Shown: positions 33,713 to 45,238 of the stretch, one piece after another | Layout: each line of letters starts with the position of its first letter | How positions within the stretch are numbered: the stretch's first letter is position 1 | DNA from: Blakeslea trispora | Taxonomy: Eukaryota; Mucoromycota; Mucoromycetes; Mucorales; Choanephoraceae | Direction: 5' to 3' | DNA length: 64,000 bases | Assembly: GCA_025331445.1 (NCBI GenBank) | Contig: JAIWNE010000065.1 | Span: 62,001-126,000 of the forward strand | Position numbers and translations under genes: made by a program | Notes under the pieces: generated by a model | The model's database searches: none | The model's input: only the letters and a program-made list of their open reading frames with translations | What the model was told of the DNA's origin: nothing

Positions 33713-35587
33713 GGTTGTTAATTTTTTTTAAAATTTAAAAGTAAATTAGAAAAACAAAATAAAAAAGTAAAGAAAAAAATGATATATTATCTTTATCACT
33801 ATGTAAATACCCTTGAAGAATATAGACATTAAGCTTGAGTTTTTTTTTTTTTTTTTTTTTTGCCTGTTATCAGCCTATCAATCTCATTTATCAGGTCTTG
33901 CATAAATGTAATGACGATTGGTGTAGATTCCAGAAGTTTTTTTTAGGTGTAAAATTTAAAGACAGATTTAGTGCTATTCAAGTTGTATTTTATTCAACTA
34001 TATGCTCTTAATAGCACCATTAGAAAAAAGGGCATATATCACTATTTGCGTTTTGACATATGAAAACCATCTTTATCAATTTACTACTTTGTCTTTGTTC
34101 TCAAAAGCAAGAGCTTGATTAACATTGCTTGTACTTGAAATCACTTTAAGTGTCCGATCTCAACGTAAATGACGAAATAGGATTTTGACTTTATGTCATT
34201 CTTAAAAAGGTGCGATTTAGTGCATACATTTCTTGCTAAATTAGGGACATCTTTCCGCAAGAAATTGATAGTAATAACGCGCAAGATATGTGTATCGAAT
34301 GCGACAAAATAATTACTTATGGCTACTTTCTTCAAATTTGAAGTGATGCGAAGAAGAAAATGATGAAGTTTTGTGAGTTCTATGGACAGAGGTCTAAAAA
34401 GTGTCTCAATGTTAAGAAAGTCATGAAAATGACGCACTTTCAGCTTTAATTTTTTTTGGCAATCAGTTACTAAACTTTCAGCAACGGCCCTTAAAACTAA
34501 GGCGGTTATATAGATTTCTCAAACAATATTGCTCCTTAGGAGTATATAAAAAGCCTCTCGAGCAAATGAGCCCTGGATAAAACTCTCATTGTAATACGAT
34601 GTTTTGAGCTCGAAGCATCTATGATTGATACGCTACAAGACAGTGTGGAGTATACCAACACGCTTTATTGTACCTTAAAATGCTGAATTGTTTCTGGAAC
34701 TTCAAGCCTCAGCAATTCAAGTACTTTTAAGGTTTGTTTAGCAAAGAAAGTTTATATGATCTTGTCATAATACGTTCAGGTCACATAGCAAGGCTGAGTG
34801 CCTCTGAACTTGAAATCACAAAAACATCTGCTCTTAATTAACAAATCACTCAAGCTATTCAAAAGCTAGCAATACCAAACTAAACTTGTTTATGTGGACG
34901 AACATCTTACAAGCCAAGTTTGCAGCATGTGTAAAATAAGGACTTTGAGTAATGTGTTTGACAGAAGATCATTATAAAGAGTACATACAATCCTCAAAGC
35001 AAATCCCAGAGACAAAAGACTACCTGTCTTTCAAATATCCCCCCTTTATTACGGTAATCATGACATTGCTGTGCTCTCTATAGTTTACATGTGTTTTCTA
35101 AGATGAGTGTTAGAATCTGAAGACACCATATTGCAGATTCAGTGAATGCATTTCCTTGTATTGACCAATTTTAATCATAAAACAGCAAACATGTCAGATA
35201 AAAGTAAAACGAGAAAAAAAAAAGCCTTGATTCGAAAGTGGCAGAACAAAGAGATTATCAAACTGACACATAAGCATATGAATTTATCACAAATCTCATC
35301 ACGTTCGATACTATCTTGAGAAAACAGAAGGAAATAACAAAAATGATAGCATGAATTGCTCATTAGATACAAAAAGAAAAAAACATGTCTTTACATGTTA
35401 GCTTTTCGATAAATCGGTTATCAATTTTATCTTTTTGATTTTCATCATGCAGAGATGAGATCTTCAAAACAGACAGAATAATATGTAGGAGGAAAAAGAA
35501 GCAAAAAGAAGTTTGTGTATTAAGTGTGGTAGAAATGCATTATATATACAAAATAAGGGAAAAAAAGGGGGGAACGTTTTTTTTCTT
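33713..35587. other. Intergenic DNA upstream of trehalase
   Basis: This holds the trehalase promoter and a poly(T) run of 22 bases at 33840-33861. The frames at 34141-34437 and 35175-35372 have no recognisable motif. No repeat element identified. Confidence 0.55.
33840..33861. repeat. Poly(T) homopolymer
   Basis: 22 uninterrupted T residues about 130 bases upstream of the trehalase start codon. Confidence 0.9.
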
Positions 35588-36906
35588 TTAACAATCATCC
35601 CAATGTATTCTGAATTCCTGATTACCAACAGTGACTTTGTCTGGCATGAAATCATAATCCAAAGGTTTAAAAGGACGGACCCCATCATCTTGAGATAGAC
35701 GCTGTAGTAAAAGAGTAGCATTGATAGTCTCTATAATGTCTCTTTCGCAAGTAGGCACAGATGGTATCTCAGTAGAAGAAGACACAGGAGACCAACTGCT
35801 GGCTGTTGATGATGGACTATAGATGGGTGTGATACGAGGCTCCGATAGCCGTCTGTCTATGGTGGAGGTGTAGATGGGTGGCAACAATCGATCTCTTTTC
35901 TCCTGGCTTGAATCAAACGAAAAATGAGGGATAGCTCGGAAAGTCGGAGAAGGTGTTGTATTAGGGGAATCACTGAATGCATTTGCCTCGCTCCGGTAAT
36001 CCATCATCTGTTGGTCTATTGATTCATGGCTTTGTGTTTCTGTGGAATTGAGTAGTCGAGAGAGAGACATGCTTGATGCCGCTTTAGCATGCTTTTTGTT
36101 TCGAGGCAAGTTGTTTTGTGTGCCTCCTGCTTTGTCCCGTGGAACTTTGTCTCGCATAAACTCGCGCTTAAAGGGGCGGCTGGATGCTTGCCGCATTGCT
36201 GTCGAAAAACTAGTCCTACGACTTGATGTACTCTTTTGGAATGATGCATTTTTTGGATCAAGTAAAAGGCATCCATACTCAGGATGTGAAGGATCCAGTA
36301 CATCCTCGACAAAACGAGGACCAAAAATAGAAAACAGTTCTTTCCTTATTGCCCATGCTGTTCTTTTGCAGAGAATATATGCAAATTCATAAGGGATCCT
36401 TTTTTTTTTAAAGAAAAAAAAACAGTTTCAGTTTTTTTTGTATCGATATCGAGAATCAACTCCGTACCATGTGCCCTGAATTTTCAAAAAACCTCCTCGA
36501 ATTTTCTTTACTCTGAGTTCGGGATTCGAGTCGACCATTTTAACTATATCAGCTTTTGAATTGCCCAGTGATTTCCAAATGCCGGTAAAGTGCACATATC
36601 CTGATTTAAATTGAAGCACTTAGTGAGCTGTGACACAATAACAAAAAAAAAGTGGATATAGAGCGGCCCTTACCCGATTCCCGGTCCCACATAATAGGCT
36701 GTCCATTAATAAGGTATTCATAAACTTATAGGAATGGCGCTTAGATGACAGTTATTGGTCAAAGTGATGGTTTGTCTTTTACCTGGTATATATCCTCTAG
36801 GATCCAATGAAGTCGAATATTTTGCTTTCTTCACTTTAGTGATTCGTTGCGTGTGTGATATGAATGGTCTAAACTTTGGACAGTCGCTATCGTTGATACA
36901 GTCCAT
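35588..36906 (-). CDS. APSES/KilA-N-type DNA-binding protein (Xbp1-like)
   Basis: Four exons (36906-36783, 36724-36674, 36600-36468, 36398-35588) give 372 residues. The domain spans about residues 35-120 and begins with PRGYIPVYEYLINGQPIMWD. GYVHFTGIWKSLG and ADIVKMVDSNPELRVKKIRG follow, then GGFLKIQGTW and IPYEFAYILCKRTAW. The GGFLKIQGTW(I/M)PY run is the APSES/KilA-N signature and resembles Xbp1-type and Bqt4-type proteins more than StuA or Mbp1. Downstream is a Ser/Thr/Pro-rich, probably disordered region. The C-terminal 30 residues (DGVRPFKPLDYDFMPDKVTV) look ordered and may be a separate conserved element. A role as a repressor in stress or quiescence as for yeast Xbp1 is only analogy. 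All exon phases agree, which supports the model. Confidence 0.9.
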
Positions 36907-39016
36907 TTTCGATTGATATATAAAAAAAAGGGAACAAGAAATAAAGCAAGAGAGGAAGAAAGAAAGAAAAAAAAAAGAGAGAGAAAGAGAGAAAGGGAAA
37001 AGCAGAAATATATATATTTCTACAGACACAAAAGGAGATGCAAGAGAAAAAAAAGTGCTAACTTCTTTGCCATGAAAAGAGGGAAAAGAAAGCAGGAGTT
37101 TTTATACACATATATTTTGTGTTGTTGAATTTGTTAGTGAAGAGGGACTCAAGAAATGTTTAATTTATGCTCTAATAGAGAATGTGATGTGCCGTAATTA
37201 TTGTGTGTTTGTTTTGTCGATCGCTAAAAAGCTCGTCTGTTTTCCTTTAAGCAGCGAATAGCATCGCTTGGAAGCCCCCCCTTTTCTCTACTGCTTTAGT
37301 TTTCTTCAAAAAGATGCATTTGACGCACTGCTCAGTTCTACCCATCTAAGAAAACATGACGTACAATAGACAGCCAAAATCAGATAGATGTGCTTATTTC
37401 TAGCAATGCTAAAGTAAATTCCAGCAAAGGGAAAAGAATGTCATGTTGAAAAATCACCTATGACAAACTCCTTGTTGTCATTTCTGGAGCAAAGACTACA
37501 AAGAAAGAGGGAAGCCGGCTGAAGTTACTTTTTTTGGGAAACAAACAATTAAAAAAAAATAGATATACCATACTACACTCGGCGCTTGCTTTTGTACAGC
37601 CATTCACTTTGTCTCTAAAGAGATGCTCTACACTTATACTCACTCTCCTGAATTCAATTCTATCAGTATCTTTGCTCGGCATTTGTTTACAATGAATGAA
37701 AGTCGAACAAGGTCGAAAGTGAAATATCGACAAAATCAGAAAATTAAAATTGGACCAACTCTAAATGTTAATTTAGATTTCGAGGGCGAAACCAAGTCGA
37801 AGAAGCAAAGACAAACCGTTTGATACCAACAAGCATTTTGGAGCACATGTTGTTGACTGCTATGAGAAATGCAAGAGAGTTGGCTTAAGATACTATTCGC
37901 TTTTCAAAGACTGATGCTGTGCAAGGCATGAGTGGATCTGAACAAGAAACACATCATACCCAGTTTGTTTGTTTGATTCTTGTGTCACTTGCAAAAGCCA
38001 ATATTGAATTAAACAACACCGAGCAAACATAGTGAAATGCGGCAAAACTGGGGTGCACATTATTCAAGACTCTTCATTGCTCTTTTCATTCCCATTTTTG
38101 TTACACATAGCCATTAAATCGTTATAAATACTTTTAACCTACTTCTCTTTAGAAATTTAGTCCTCTAAAAAGACTAATCAAGGATTAGAAAAAGTAAGCT
38201 CTTCCTTTTTTTTTCTACTAATATTGTTATCATGACCAAATATATATTAAAAGCTATTCTATAATCAATTCAATTCCAACTTGATTTTTGTCTCAATTGA
38301 GAATTCCCAACAACAATTAGAAACACCATCTTTTAATTAACTCAAGTTGATTGTTTATTTTTTCAGGTCTTTTGAGTCAAAGTTTAGCTATCAGTTAGAT
38401 CTTGCGTTTTACAATGAGTCCCTCTTTGCTTCAAACAAATTGAACATTCATTCTGGCCAAACGTAGCAGAAACATCCCCTCAAACTAGCAGCTACCATAG
38501 CTGAAGAACTGAATGGAATGGAGTTTGATGTGAGGGTAGCGACGACGAGTTGCCTTCAGATCAAAACATCATCGCTCACAATCAAACAGATCCCTTTGGA
38601 ACTACGATTATAAATATGGATCCTAGCTCTTGCTTGCCTCTCAACAGCTTCTCTTCATATGAAACCGCTGTAAACCGGCGAGACTCTTCTTCATCCTGTC
38701 TACTTTTGATATAAATCAACACCAAGTATACATTGCCATGGATTCATCAAAACAAATGATTCAATATGGCTTCAGTTCAATATGTAAACAAATCTTAGCC
38801 ATAATGCCATTTGTTTTGTTCAAGCATTTACTCTTTTTTTTTAGGCTCAAAGCAATTGATTTTCTTTTAAAAGAACAATTTGAAAGCTGTTCTTGAGAAG
38901 ATAATAGGCATAAAATCTGACAGTCAAGTTTTAAAAAGAGTTTAGTTTACTTTTACACCAAATAAAATTATAGAAAAAAGTTTTCTTTTTTTTTTTTTAT
39001 TTATACAAGTAAAGTA
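36907..39016. other. Intergenic DNA between divergent APSES and TSR3 genes
   Basis: About 2.1 kb holding both promoters. It includes a GA-rich purine tract at about 36950-37000. A 59-codon open stretch at 38535-38714 in frame 3 has protein-like composition (SDDELPSDQN..., PLNSFSSYETAVNRRD) and may be an eroded exon. Nothing else recognised. Confidence 0.5.
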
Positions 39017-40304
39017 ATGGGCAAGAAGAATTCTGAAGACTATCAAAGAACCAGTTCCTCAAAATCTCAAGGACACAGATCAGCCAGCACCAAAAGTCAT
39101 GGAAGATCTCATGCAGCGTAAGAGTAGCATGTCCTCGAAAAAGAGAAGACTAATGAGCTGTTGGCTAATCTCTGTGTTAAGATAGATCTGGTAGAGGATC
39201 TAAATATGACAGATATGCAGGTGCTAGCTTAGAAGCTCCCGGCCTTGGAGAAACTGAAAGAGGTACTAGCCATTAGTCATGTCGAATTTCTCTTTCTTTT
39301 TCGTCTTTATTAGTCTACTTATACTTTTTCTTTGTTCAGCCGACGAAGCATCTACTTCAAGCATTCCTATGCCAGTTGTCATGTGGGTAAATTATTCACG
39401 TCTCCATCCTTTTTGTTTTGTGTATGCTTAATTATTTCATTAGGATTTTAAACATTGTGATCCCAAGCGCTGTTCTGGTGTTAAGCTTGCTCGCTGTGAT
39501 ATGCTCAAAACATTGAAATTAACTCAACGTTTCCGTGGCATTGTTGCTAGGTAACTAAAAAAAAAGATCTAGGCCGCTTTTTTCTTGACAGTAACAGCAA
39601 CCCTGTTGTAGTCCTGTAGGCGAAAAAGCAGTATCTCCTGCTGACAGAAAGGTGGTTGAACTCTATGGTGCCGGTGTAGTAGATTGTTCATGGGCACGCA
39701 TTGATGAAGTTCCCTTTAATAAGATTCGAGGTCCTACCGATCGCCTTTTACCTTATTTAGTAGCTACTAATCCTGTCAACTATGGTAAACCATGGAAGCT
39801 GAATTGTGCTGAAGCTCTGGCTGCTATCTTTTATATTACTGGCTTTCCAGAACATGGTGAGGCTCTGTTGTCTAAATTCAAATGGGGTCATGCCTTTAAG
39901 AAAGTCAATGGGTAAATACAACATCAGTCATTCTCTATAGCACCTTTCACTCACTTTCTTGCTTTAGTGGTCTTCTTTCAAGATACGCTAAATGTAAAGA
40001 TTCCACTGAAGTCATTGCTGTACAGAATGAGTATCTTGCTCAACTTGAAGAAGATGAACGCCAAAAGAAGGAAGAAGCCGAGAGAGATGATGAATTGAAT
40101 AGCAGTGATGATGATTTATTTCAAAATCATAATCGAAACAACGCTTTCACTGCATTTGATGATAGTGAAGAGGAGAGTGAAGAGGAGAGCGAAGAGGAGA
40201 GCGAGGAAGGCAGCGAAGAAGACAGTGAAGAAGATGATCGCCATGAATCAGATGTAGAGGAAATTCAAGATAAACTAGGCAATACTCATATTCGCCATAA
40301 ATAA
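39017..40304 (+). CDS. TSR3: 18S rRNA aminocarboxypropyltransferase TSR3
   Basis: Six exons (39017-39117, 39186-39262, 39340-39386, 39444-39550, 39612-39911, 39968-40304) give 322 residues. TSR3 transfers the 3-amino-3-carboxypropyl group of S-adenosylmethionine to a hypermodified pseudouridine of 18S rRNA late in 40S maturation. Core motifs visible are VVMWDFKHCDPKRCSGVKLA, VDCSWARIDEVPF, RLLPYLVATNPVNYGKPWKL and NCAEALAAIFYITGF, all typical of the family. The C-terminal 60 residues are a Ser/Glu/Asp repeat (EESEEESEEESEE), as in many nucleolar or cytosolic ribosome factors. The N-terminal 50 residues are basic and low-complexity. The 3' end faces the SCP2 gene only 59 bases away. Confidence 0.96.
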
Positions 40305-40363
40305 ATAAACAGCATATTATATTCTTAAAAAGAATGAAGGTTTTTTTTCTTTATTATCATTAT

Positions 40364-40819
40364 TTACAATTTAGCCTTGTTACCAGCAAGCTTCTTGAAG
40401 ACAGTATCAAGCTTGGTGGCCAACATCATTTGACCCTTGATCTTGAGCTTGCCAGACATGTAAGCCTTTTGACCTGTTTTGATGATACACACGTATTAAA
40501 ACGTTATAAAGCACGCGATAAATAAGCAAGACTTACCATTCAATTTACCACCAGCCAATTCAACAAAGTCAGCATCGCCAATGCTCATGATAGCATCAGC
40601 CTTAGCATTACCCTTTCCCTTGACAACAGCACCTTCCTTCTTGAGGTCGACAGTGAAAGTCTCTGTCTTTCCCTTGTCGTTCTTGACAACAAATTCAAAA
40701 ACACCATTCACTTGCTTGAGGAGCTTAGCCTTTTCGTCAGCAGGAAGAGCTTGAAGGGATTTGCTTAATGAGTCAAAGACTTCAGAGCTCTTGAAACCAG
40801 GTGTTTTGATATCAGACAT
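40364..40819 (-). CDS. SCP2 sterol-carrier domain protein, peroxisomal
   Basis: Two exons (40819-40537, 40473-40364) give 130 residues, a stand-alone SCP2 domain. Typical segments are VNGVFEFVVKNDKGKTETFT, MSIGDADFVELAGGKLNG and AYMSGKLKIKGQMMLATKL. The last three residues are AKL, an accepted peroxisomal targeting signal type 1, so the protein should lie in the peroxisome matrix. SCP2 domains bind fatty acyl-CoA and sterols and support beta-oxidation. The gene is convergent with TSR3 and has a short 3' spacer. No thiolase or dehydrogenase is fused to it. Confidence 0.94.
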
Positions 40820-41268
40820 AATAGAAATAAGTTTTTAAAGAAAAAAGGGGGGGGGGGAAGAAGAAGAAAAAAAGCAAAAAAAAGAGAGAGATTAAATAAA
40901 CACATTCTAATTTTCACGTGGATAAAGTGAAGCGCGGAATTTAAACGGCCACATGAATAAGAACAGCTGTTTTTTCCTCCCCATAAATTGTGAGGGGGGG
41001 GGAATCATATGAAGATAGAACATGCAGTAAATATTCGTTTTAAACAGGCATTTATTTTGGCCCATCTCGTTTTAAGAATAAAAGAAAGCAGACAGAAACT
41101 TTTCTACAAAGCCAGTAAGAAAAGAAGAAAAAAGCTGCCTTACATCTGGTGCTGGATACAGACAATTTGATTTAAATGAGAAAAATAGCTTTATGGGAAT
41201 TAGTGAATAGAAACCGAACAATGCAAGCGAAAACAAAACAAAACAAACAAAAAAAAAGAAAGAGTGTA
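40820..41268. other. Spacer: promoter of SCP2 gene and 3' side of COQ7
   Basis: This contains G-runs at about 40849-40857 and 40992-41001 and a CACGTG E-box-type hexamer at about 40916-40921. No gene. Confidence 0.55.
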
Positions 41269-41981
41269 TTATACACGGGAAGCAACCCAAATGGCAGATT
41301 TACAACCTTGCATAATGACCTGCTTAAGCACAGAATGGAAAGGTGCTGCTTGAGCGTCATGGGCAACAGCAATATCATGATGCTCTAATTCTTCATCCCT
41401 AAACTTGGCTACTGTCTATAATAAGGAGACCATGTTAATGTCCATTTTGTTATTATTATAATTCTTTCAAATGGGCTTACCTCGCTCAACTCAACCAGGT
41501 CTTGGTTAGGGTCTTTAAATGTCACAAGCTCACGTAATTGGTCATCATAGTGACCTCCAATCACAGTCTCTACAGCTTCTGTACAAGCCATAGCAGCCTC
41601 TTTTCCCAACATGGCAGTACCAAAACCTACAGCATAACCTGCTACTTCCCATACAGGTCGCAGCAAGCTAGGTCGAACACGGTGATGACCAACTAGCTGG
41701 TCGAACTTTGCCAAATGTAACTTTTCTTGATCCCACATTTCTTGAAGAATAGGCTTCAGTGCTTTGTCCTTACCCAAGACAGCGATTTGGCCCTTGTAGA
41801 TGTAATAGGCACCGACTTCACCTGCCTGGTCGACACGAATCATAGGCTCAATGGCCTGACGTTCTTCTTCAGTTAGCGATCGCTGGCTGACAACTGGACT
41901 TGACTTGTATGTAGCCAATGTACGTTTAAGTGTTGAATTCATGCCTCTTTTAAAAGAAAGTGATGCGCAATGTGTAAGCAT
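41269..41981 (-). CDS. COQ7: Demethoxyubiquinone hydroxylase COQ7
   Basis: Two exons (41981-41481, 41415-41269) give 215 residues. COQ7 is the di-iron monooxygenase for the penultimate step of ubiquinone synthesis on the mitochondrial inner membrane. The first 35 residues are basic and Ser/Thr-rich without acidic residues, fitting a presequence. Iron-ligand motifs are present in the expected order: RVDQAGEVGAYYIY, WDQEKLHLAKF, MACTEAVETVIGGHYDDQL and FRDEELEHHD, the last two being E-x2-H-type helices. The C-terminus AIWVASRV matches the family end. Its product pool feeds the bc1 complex containing the RIP1 protein at the start of the window. Confidence 0.97.
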
Positions 41982-42513
41982 GTTGTAAGTTGATAGAAAG
42001 AAAAACGATTCAAATAATAAAAAAAAATTAAATCATTTATTTTATCATCAGTTCAATCAACTGAAGCATAACTGAAAGGTAGTTTGATATACGCTTTATG
42101 TGTTTATTGCTAGAGGGTCTTTTTGTTTTGGCTCGGCATTGATACTTTAATGAGCATACATTGCATAGGCAGCAATCACAAACACCAGTACTACACACTT
42201 TTTTTCAGACATTATTCCGGGAAAGAGCGCAACTTGTTAAATAACTACTTTTTCTATCTCGAGAAGAAAAGTAAGAGAACTTCATCTATCGAAAACACCA
42301 AATTGCAGCAGCTAATGTTGTTCACTTCGAGGGAGAGAAACAGACAGCTTCCAATTTTCTTGTTTGTTTGTTACAAGCATGCATAAATAAAATAAGCGAG
42401 CGTGCAGCGGACCTTTGAATTGCGAAAAACCAGTACTATCAAAGTAAGCCACCTTTATTTTTTTTTATTTTTTTATTTTTTGCTTTTTCTTCACTTAACG
42501 TGTATATTACAAT
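41982..42513. other. Intergenic promoter region between COQ7 and RPA49
   Basis: Divergent promoter region of 532 bases. T-rich tracts lie directly before the RPA49 start codon. No gene. Confidence 0.6.
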
Positions 42514-43933
42514 ATGGGCAAAAGAAAGAGCTCTGTCGACCATTCCACTTCTTCTCGCCATGTCAAAGTAGAAATTATTGAGAAGCAAGCTGAAGTAGAG
42601 TCACCTTATTTAGGTTGGTATAGCCTTAGTATTGTTTCTGTATGATACTAAATTTGACACTAGCTACCTTTCCCGGTACAAAGCCTGTTGCCGACACTGT
42701 CTTCACAGCCTATAAACCTAACGACAGCAGCCCTTCTTCCAAGAGAGCCGGACACCGTGTTTTATCTGCCGAGACAGACAAAGTCAGTTTCAACGCTACC
42801 AACTTTGGCCCCGATGCTGTTCGTAACCTTCAGTGCAAGTAAGTTGTTGATCTAACGAGAAAAAAAAAGTTCCAACTCTCTAATAACTAACTAGATATGT
42901 TGTTGGTGTCTACAACAAAAAGAAGAACACATTAAATATCACCAATGCACCTGTCATGAAAATGGCTCGCACTGTCAAAGCCTTGAGCAGTGAATCCATG
43001 CTTCCTAATGCTGCTATCGCTCGTGGTCAATTGGCCCGTACTGCACTTGGTTTGGCTTTCGGTACAGCCAAGGCTAAGCAACAGCTCAAGAGTGATGAAA
43101 GAAACTTGGTGAAGGGAGACGATTTGATGGAAGAAATGGACAATTTACATAGTGAAATCAACAAGGCTACAGGCAGCATACCCAAGAAGGACGAAATCAA
43201 GCAAACTCTTGAACAGTCCTTACCAGTACCTAAACATGATGTAGATGCTGAATCACCTGATGAAGTGTATGACATTGGATCTATCGTGACTGAAGAAGAA
43301 CTTCAAAGCTTGAACTTTAAGGAACTCTTGAAGCAGACTTCCTTGGACGATGTCAAAGCTCTGTTGGCTTACCATGACTCTAAATTCATTAACGATCGTT
43401 TGATGGCCATTTTGGGTTCTTCTGGCAAGAAGGATCGTAAGCGTGTTCGTACTTTGATGTATATCAATCTGTTGATGGGCTACTATGTGCGTGTACGTCC
43501 TGGAGATCTCAAGAATCGTAGAAAGGTGGAAGCTGCCTTAAAGAGTCCCTCTAGTATCATTTTAGATGGACTTGCCGAAAGATACACAGAAGCCAATCAG
43601 TAATGTTTGAAATGCATTTTCTAACTTCAGTATGACTCATCTTCCTTTTTTTTCTATATTAGCCGTACACCTCTTATGGCTGATAAGATTCTTTTGTATA
43701 TGTTTACTTTGATTCTCTCGGTATCTGGATACAGTGTTTTGATTGATGATATCTGTAAAGACCTTTTATTAAAGCCTACCAAGGTCACCACATTATTCAG
43801 AAGCTTAGGTTGTAAGGTAGACAAGGCTAGTGCGGAAGAATGCCGTGAGGCAGGTAACAAGATGGCCAAGAAGGCTACCTTGGTTGTACCCTTGAAGTTC
43901 CCAGAAGTGAGAACAGGTGTTAGCCGTCGTTAA
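42514..43933 (+). CDS. RPA49: RNA polymerase I subunit A49
   Basis: Four exons (42514-42613, 42664-42838, 42895-43599, 43663-43933) give 416 residues. The N-terminal dimerisation domain shows TFPGTKPVADTVFTAYK, ETDKVSFNATNFGPDAV and CKYVVGVYNKKKNTLNITNA. This part pairs with subunit A34.5. The C-terminal tandem winged-helix region includes DRKRVRTLMYINLLMGYYVR and DKILLYMFTLILSVSGYSVL, followed by KDLLLKPTKVTTLFRSLGCKV, all typical of A49. The protein helps Pol I initiation and elongation at rDNA. Exon phases all agree, and the first intron starts GTTGGT. Confidence 0.95.
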
Positions 43934-44296
43934 GCTATCTGCTTTATTCTTTCTTTTTCCCTTAATGTCTACATATATTATTTTCTCTCTTTTTTTTTAT
44001 TGCTTTTGTTCATACTAGATTTGTCATTTCACACATCCTTTCATTTTCCCTCTCGCTCTTCTTTTGTTTTGTTTTTATGATAAACATTTCAATAAATCAA
44101 TACATCTTTTTTTTTAAGGAGGTGTTCATATTTCCCTTATTAAAATATAAAAAAAATGGTATGACAGTTCCTCTTTTTTTGAATAACCGCCTTTATTTTA
44201 TACATGTGAACTCTAATTTTTTTTTTTTTTCCTTTTTACGCTTTTCTTTTTCTTTACATCTTTTCCTTTGTGTTTGTAACTACGCGTCAACTTATC
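43934..44296. other. Short T-rich spacer
   Basis: Pyrimidine-rich DNA between RPA49 and the DUF1748 gene on the same strand. Nothing else seen. Confidence 0.6.
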
Positions 44297-44571
44297 ATGT
44301 GGGGCCGCCTATTTCATTTCGCAACAGACGCTGTACTCGTCTCAACTGCACTTGCTGGTATCAAGAGAAATACAGGTTTACAGTAAGTCATTTTGTGCTT
44401 TCTTCCAAAAATAATGGTTCTCTAAGTAACATATAAAGGCCTGCCATTGATCAAATCGAAAGCGAACAAGTACAACATTATGCACAGAAATACCTTAACG
44501 TAGGCGAATGGGTTATGGACACTACAATTGCGTATATGAATACCTCATCCTATTTCGAGCGACGAAAGTAA
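44297..44571 (+). CDS. DUF1748-family small mitochondrial-type protein
   Basis: Two exons (44297-44382, 44439-44571) give 72 residues, too short to be found as one open frame. The sequence starts MWGRLFHFATDAVLVSTALA and continues GIKRNTGLQP, and it ends with YMNTSSYFERRK. This matches the DUF1748 pattern (x-x-H-x-x-x-DAVLVS-x-x-LAGI-x-R-x-TGL) and the usual C-terminal SSYFER. Members are fungal proteins of 70-90 residues with one hydrophobic helix, some found in mitochondria. Function is not known to me. The exon 2 acceptor (ATATAAAG) is weak but is the only one that keeps the frame. Confidence 0.85.
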
Positions 44572-44708
44572 ATTATTACAGTTATAAGGAAGAAAAAAAA
44601 AAGAAGCAAATTAGAGTATAAAAAAAAAAGACTTGACTTGTTATTATTTTTAAATGGGAGGAAAAGCTATTTACAAAAAAAGAAAAGAAAATCACATTTC
44701 ATTTCAAT

Positions 44709-45011
44709 CTATGACCGTGAGAATGATGATGAACTTAATAAGGCCGGAGTCGAAACTTCTTGTTCTTTAAAGGACCAGGCCGAAAAGGATTCATGATTGA
44801 ATTGCATTTCATCGAATTTCGGCTCTGGAATCACAATATGAGGTGGTTTAAATGCTCGCTTTAATGGTGGTGTTGGTCTAGTAGGCACAAGTGACATATG
44901 GGTTCTTCCTGCATTTTTTTCATAGTATTGTGGCTCATAGAGCATGATGGGTTCTGATTGAGGTTCTAGTGTAGAACCTGAATATTTAGGAAGAGCAAAT
45001 GATAATGGCAT
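44709..45011 (-). CDS. Small Pro/Ser-rich protein of unknown function
   Basis: An intronless frame of 100 residues starts at the ATG at 45011. A clear TATAAATA element lies about 80 bases upstream, which supports a real gene. The product is hydrophilic, with Pro-rich segments (VPTRPTPPLKRAFKPPHIVI), several Tyr and a Ser-rich end. No signal peptide, membrane segment or known domain is visible. The convergent 3' end is 137 bases from the DUF1748 gene. Confidence 0.6.
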   Translation of the reverse strand: MPLSFALPKYSGSTLEPQSEPIMLYEPQYYEKNAGRTHMSLVPTRPTPPLKRAFKPPHIVIPEPKFDEMQFNHESFSAWSFKEQEVSTPALLSSSSFSRS

Positions 45012-45088
45012 GACGATTGAAAACAGAAAAAGAAAGAGAAAGAGAGGAAGAAAAAGGAAGGAAGGGTCTTAAGAAAAAAAAATAGTCA

Positions 45089-45096
45089 TATTTATA
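45089..45096 (-). promoter_or_regulatory. TATA box of the small Pro-rich protein gene
   Basis: TATAAATA on the minus strand, about 78 bases upstream of the ATG at 45011. Confidence 0.5.
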
Positions 45097-45238
45097 CATA
45101 TACAGATCTTGGATCATTTTTTTTTAAAAAAAAAAAAAGGCATGACAAGCATACGAAAATGAATTGAACGCGTTGAAATAACAAAAGAAATTGCTTAAGA
45201 GAATGAATGCATAACAAAGGGAAAAAAATAACGATTAT

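Noticed and set aside
34141..34437. 98-codon minus-strand frame upstream of trehalase
   Set aside because: No recognisable domain, TATA element or splice extension; kept as unannotated spacer.
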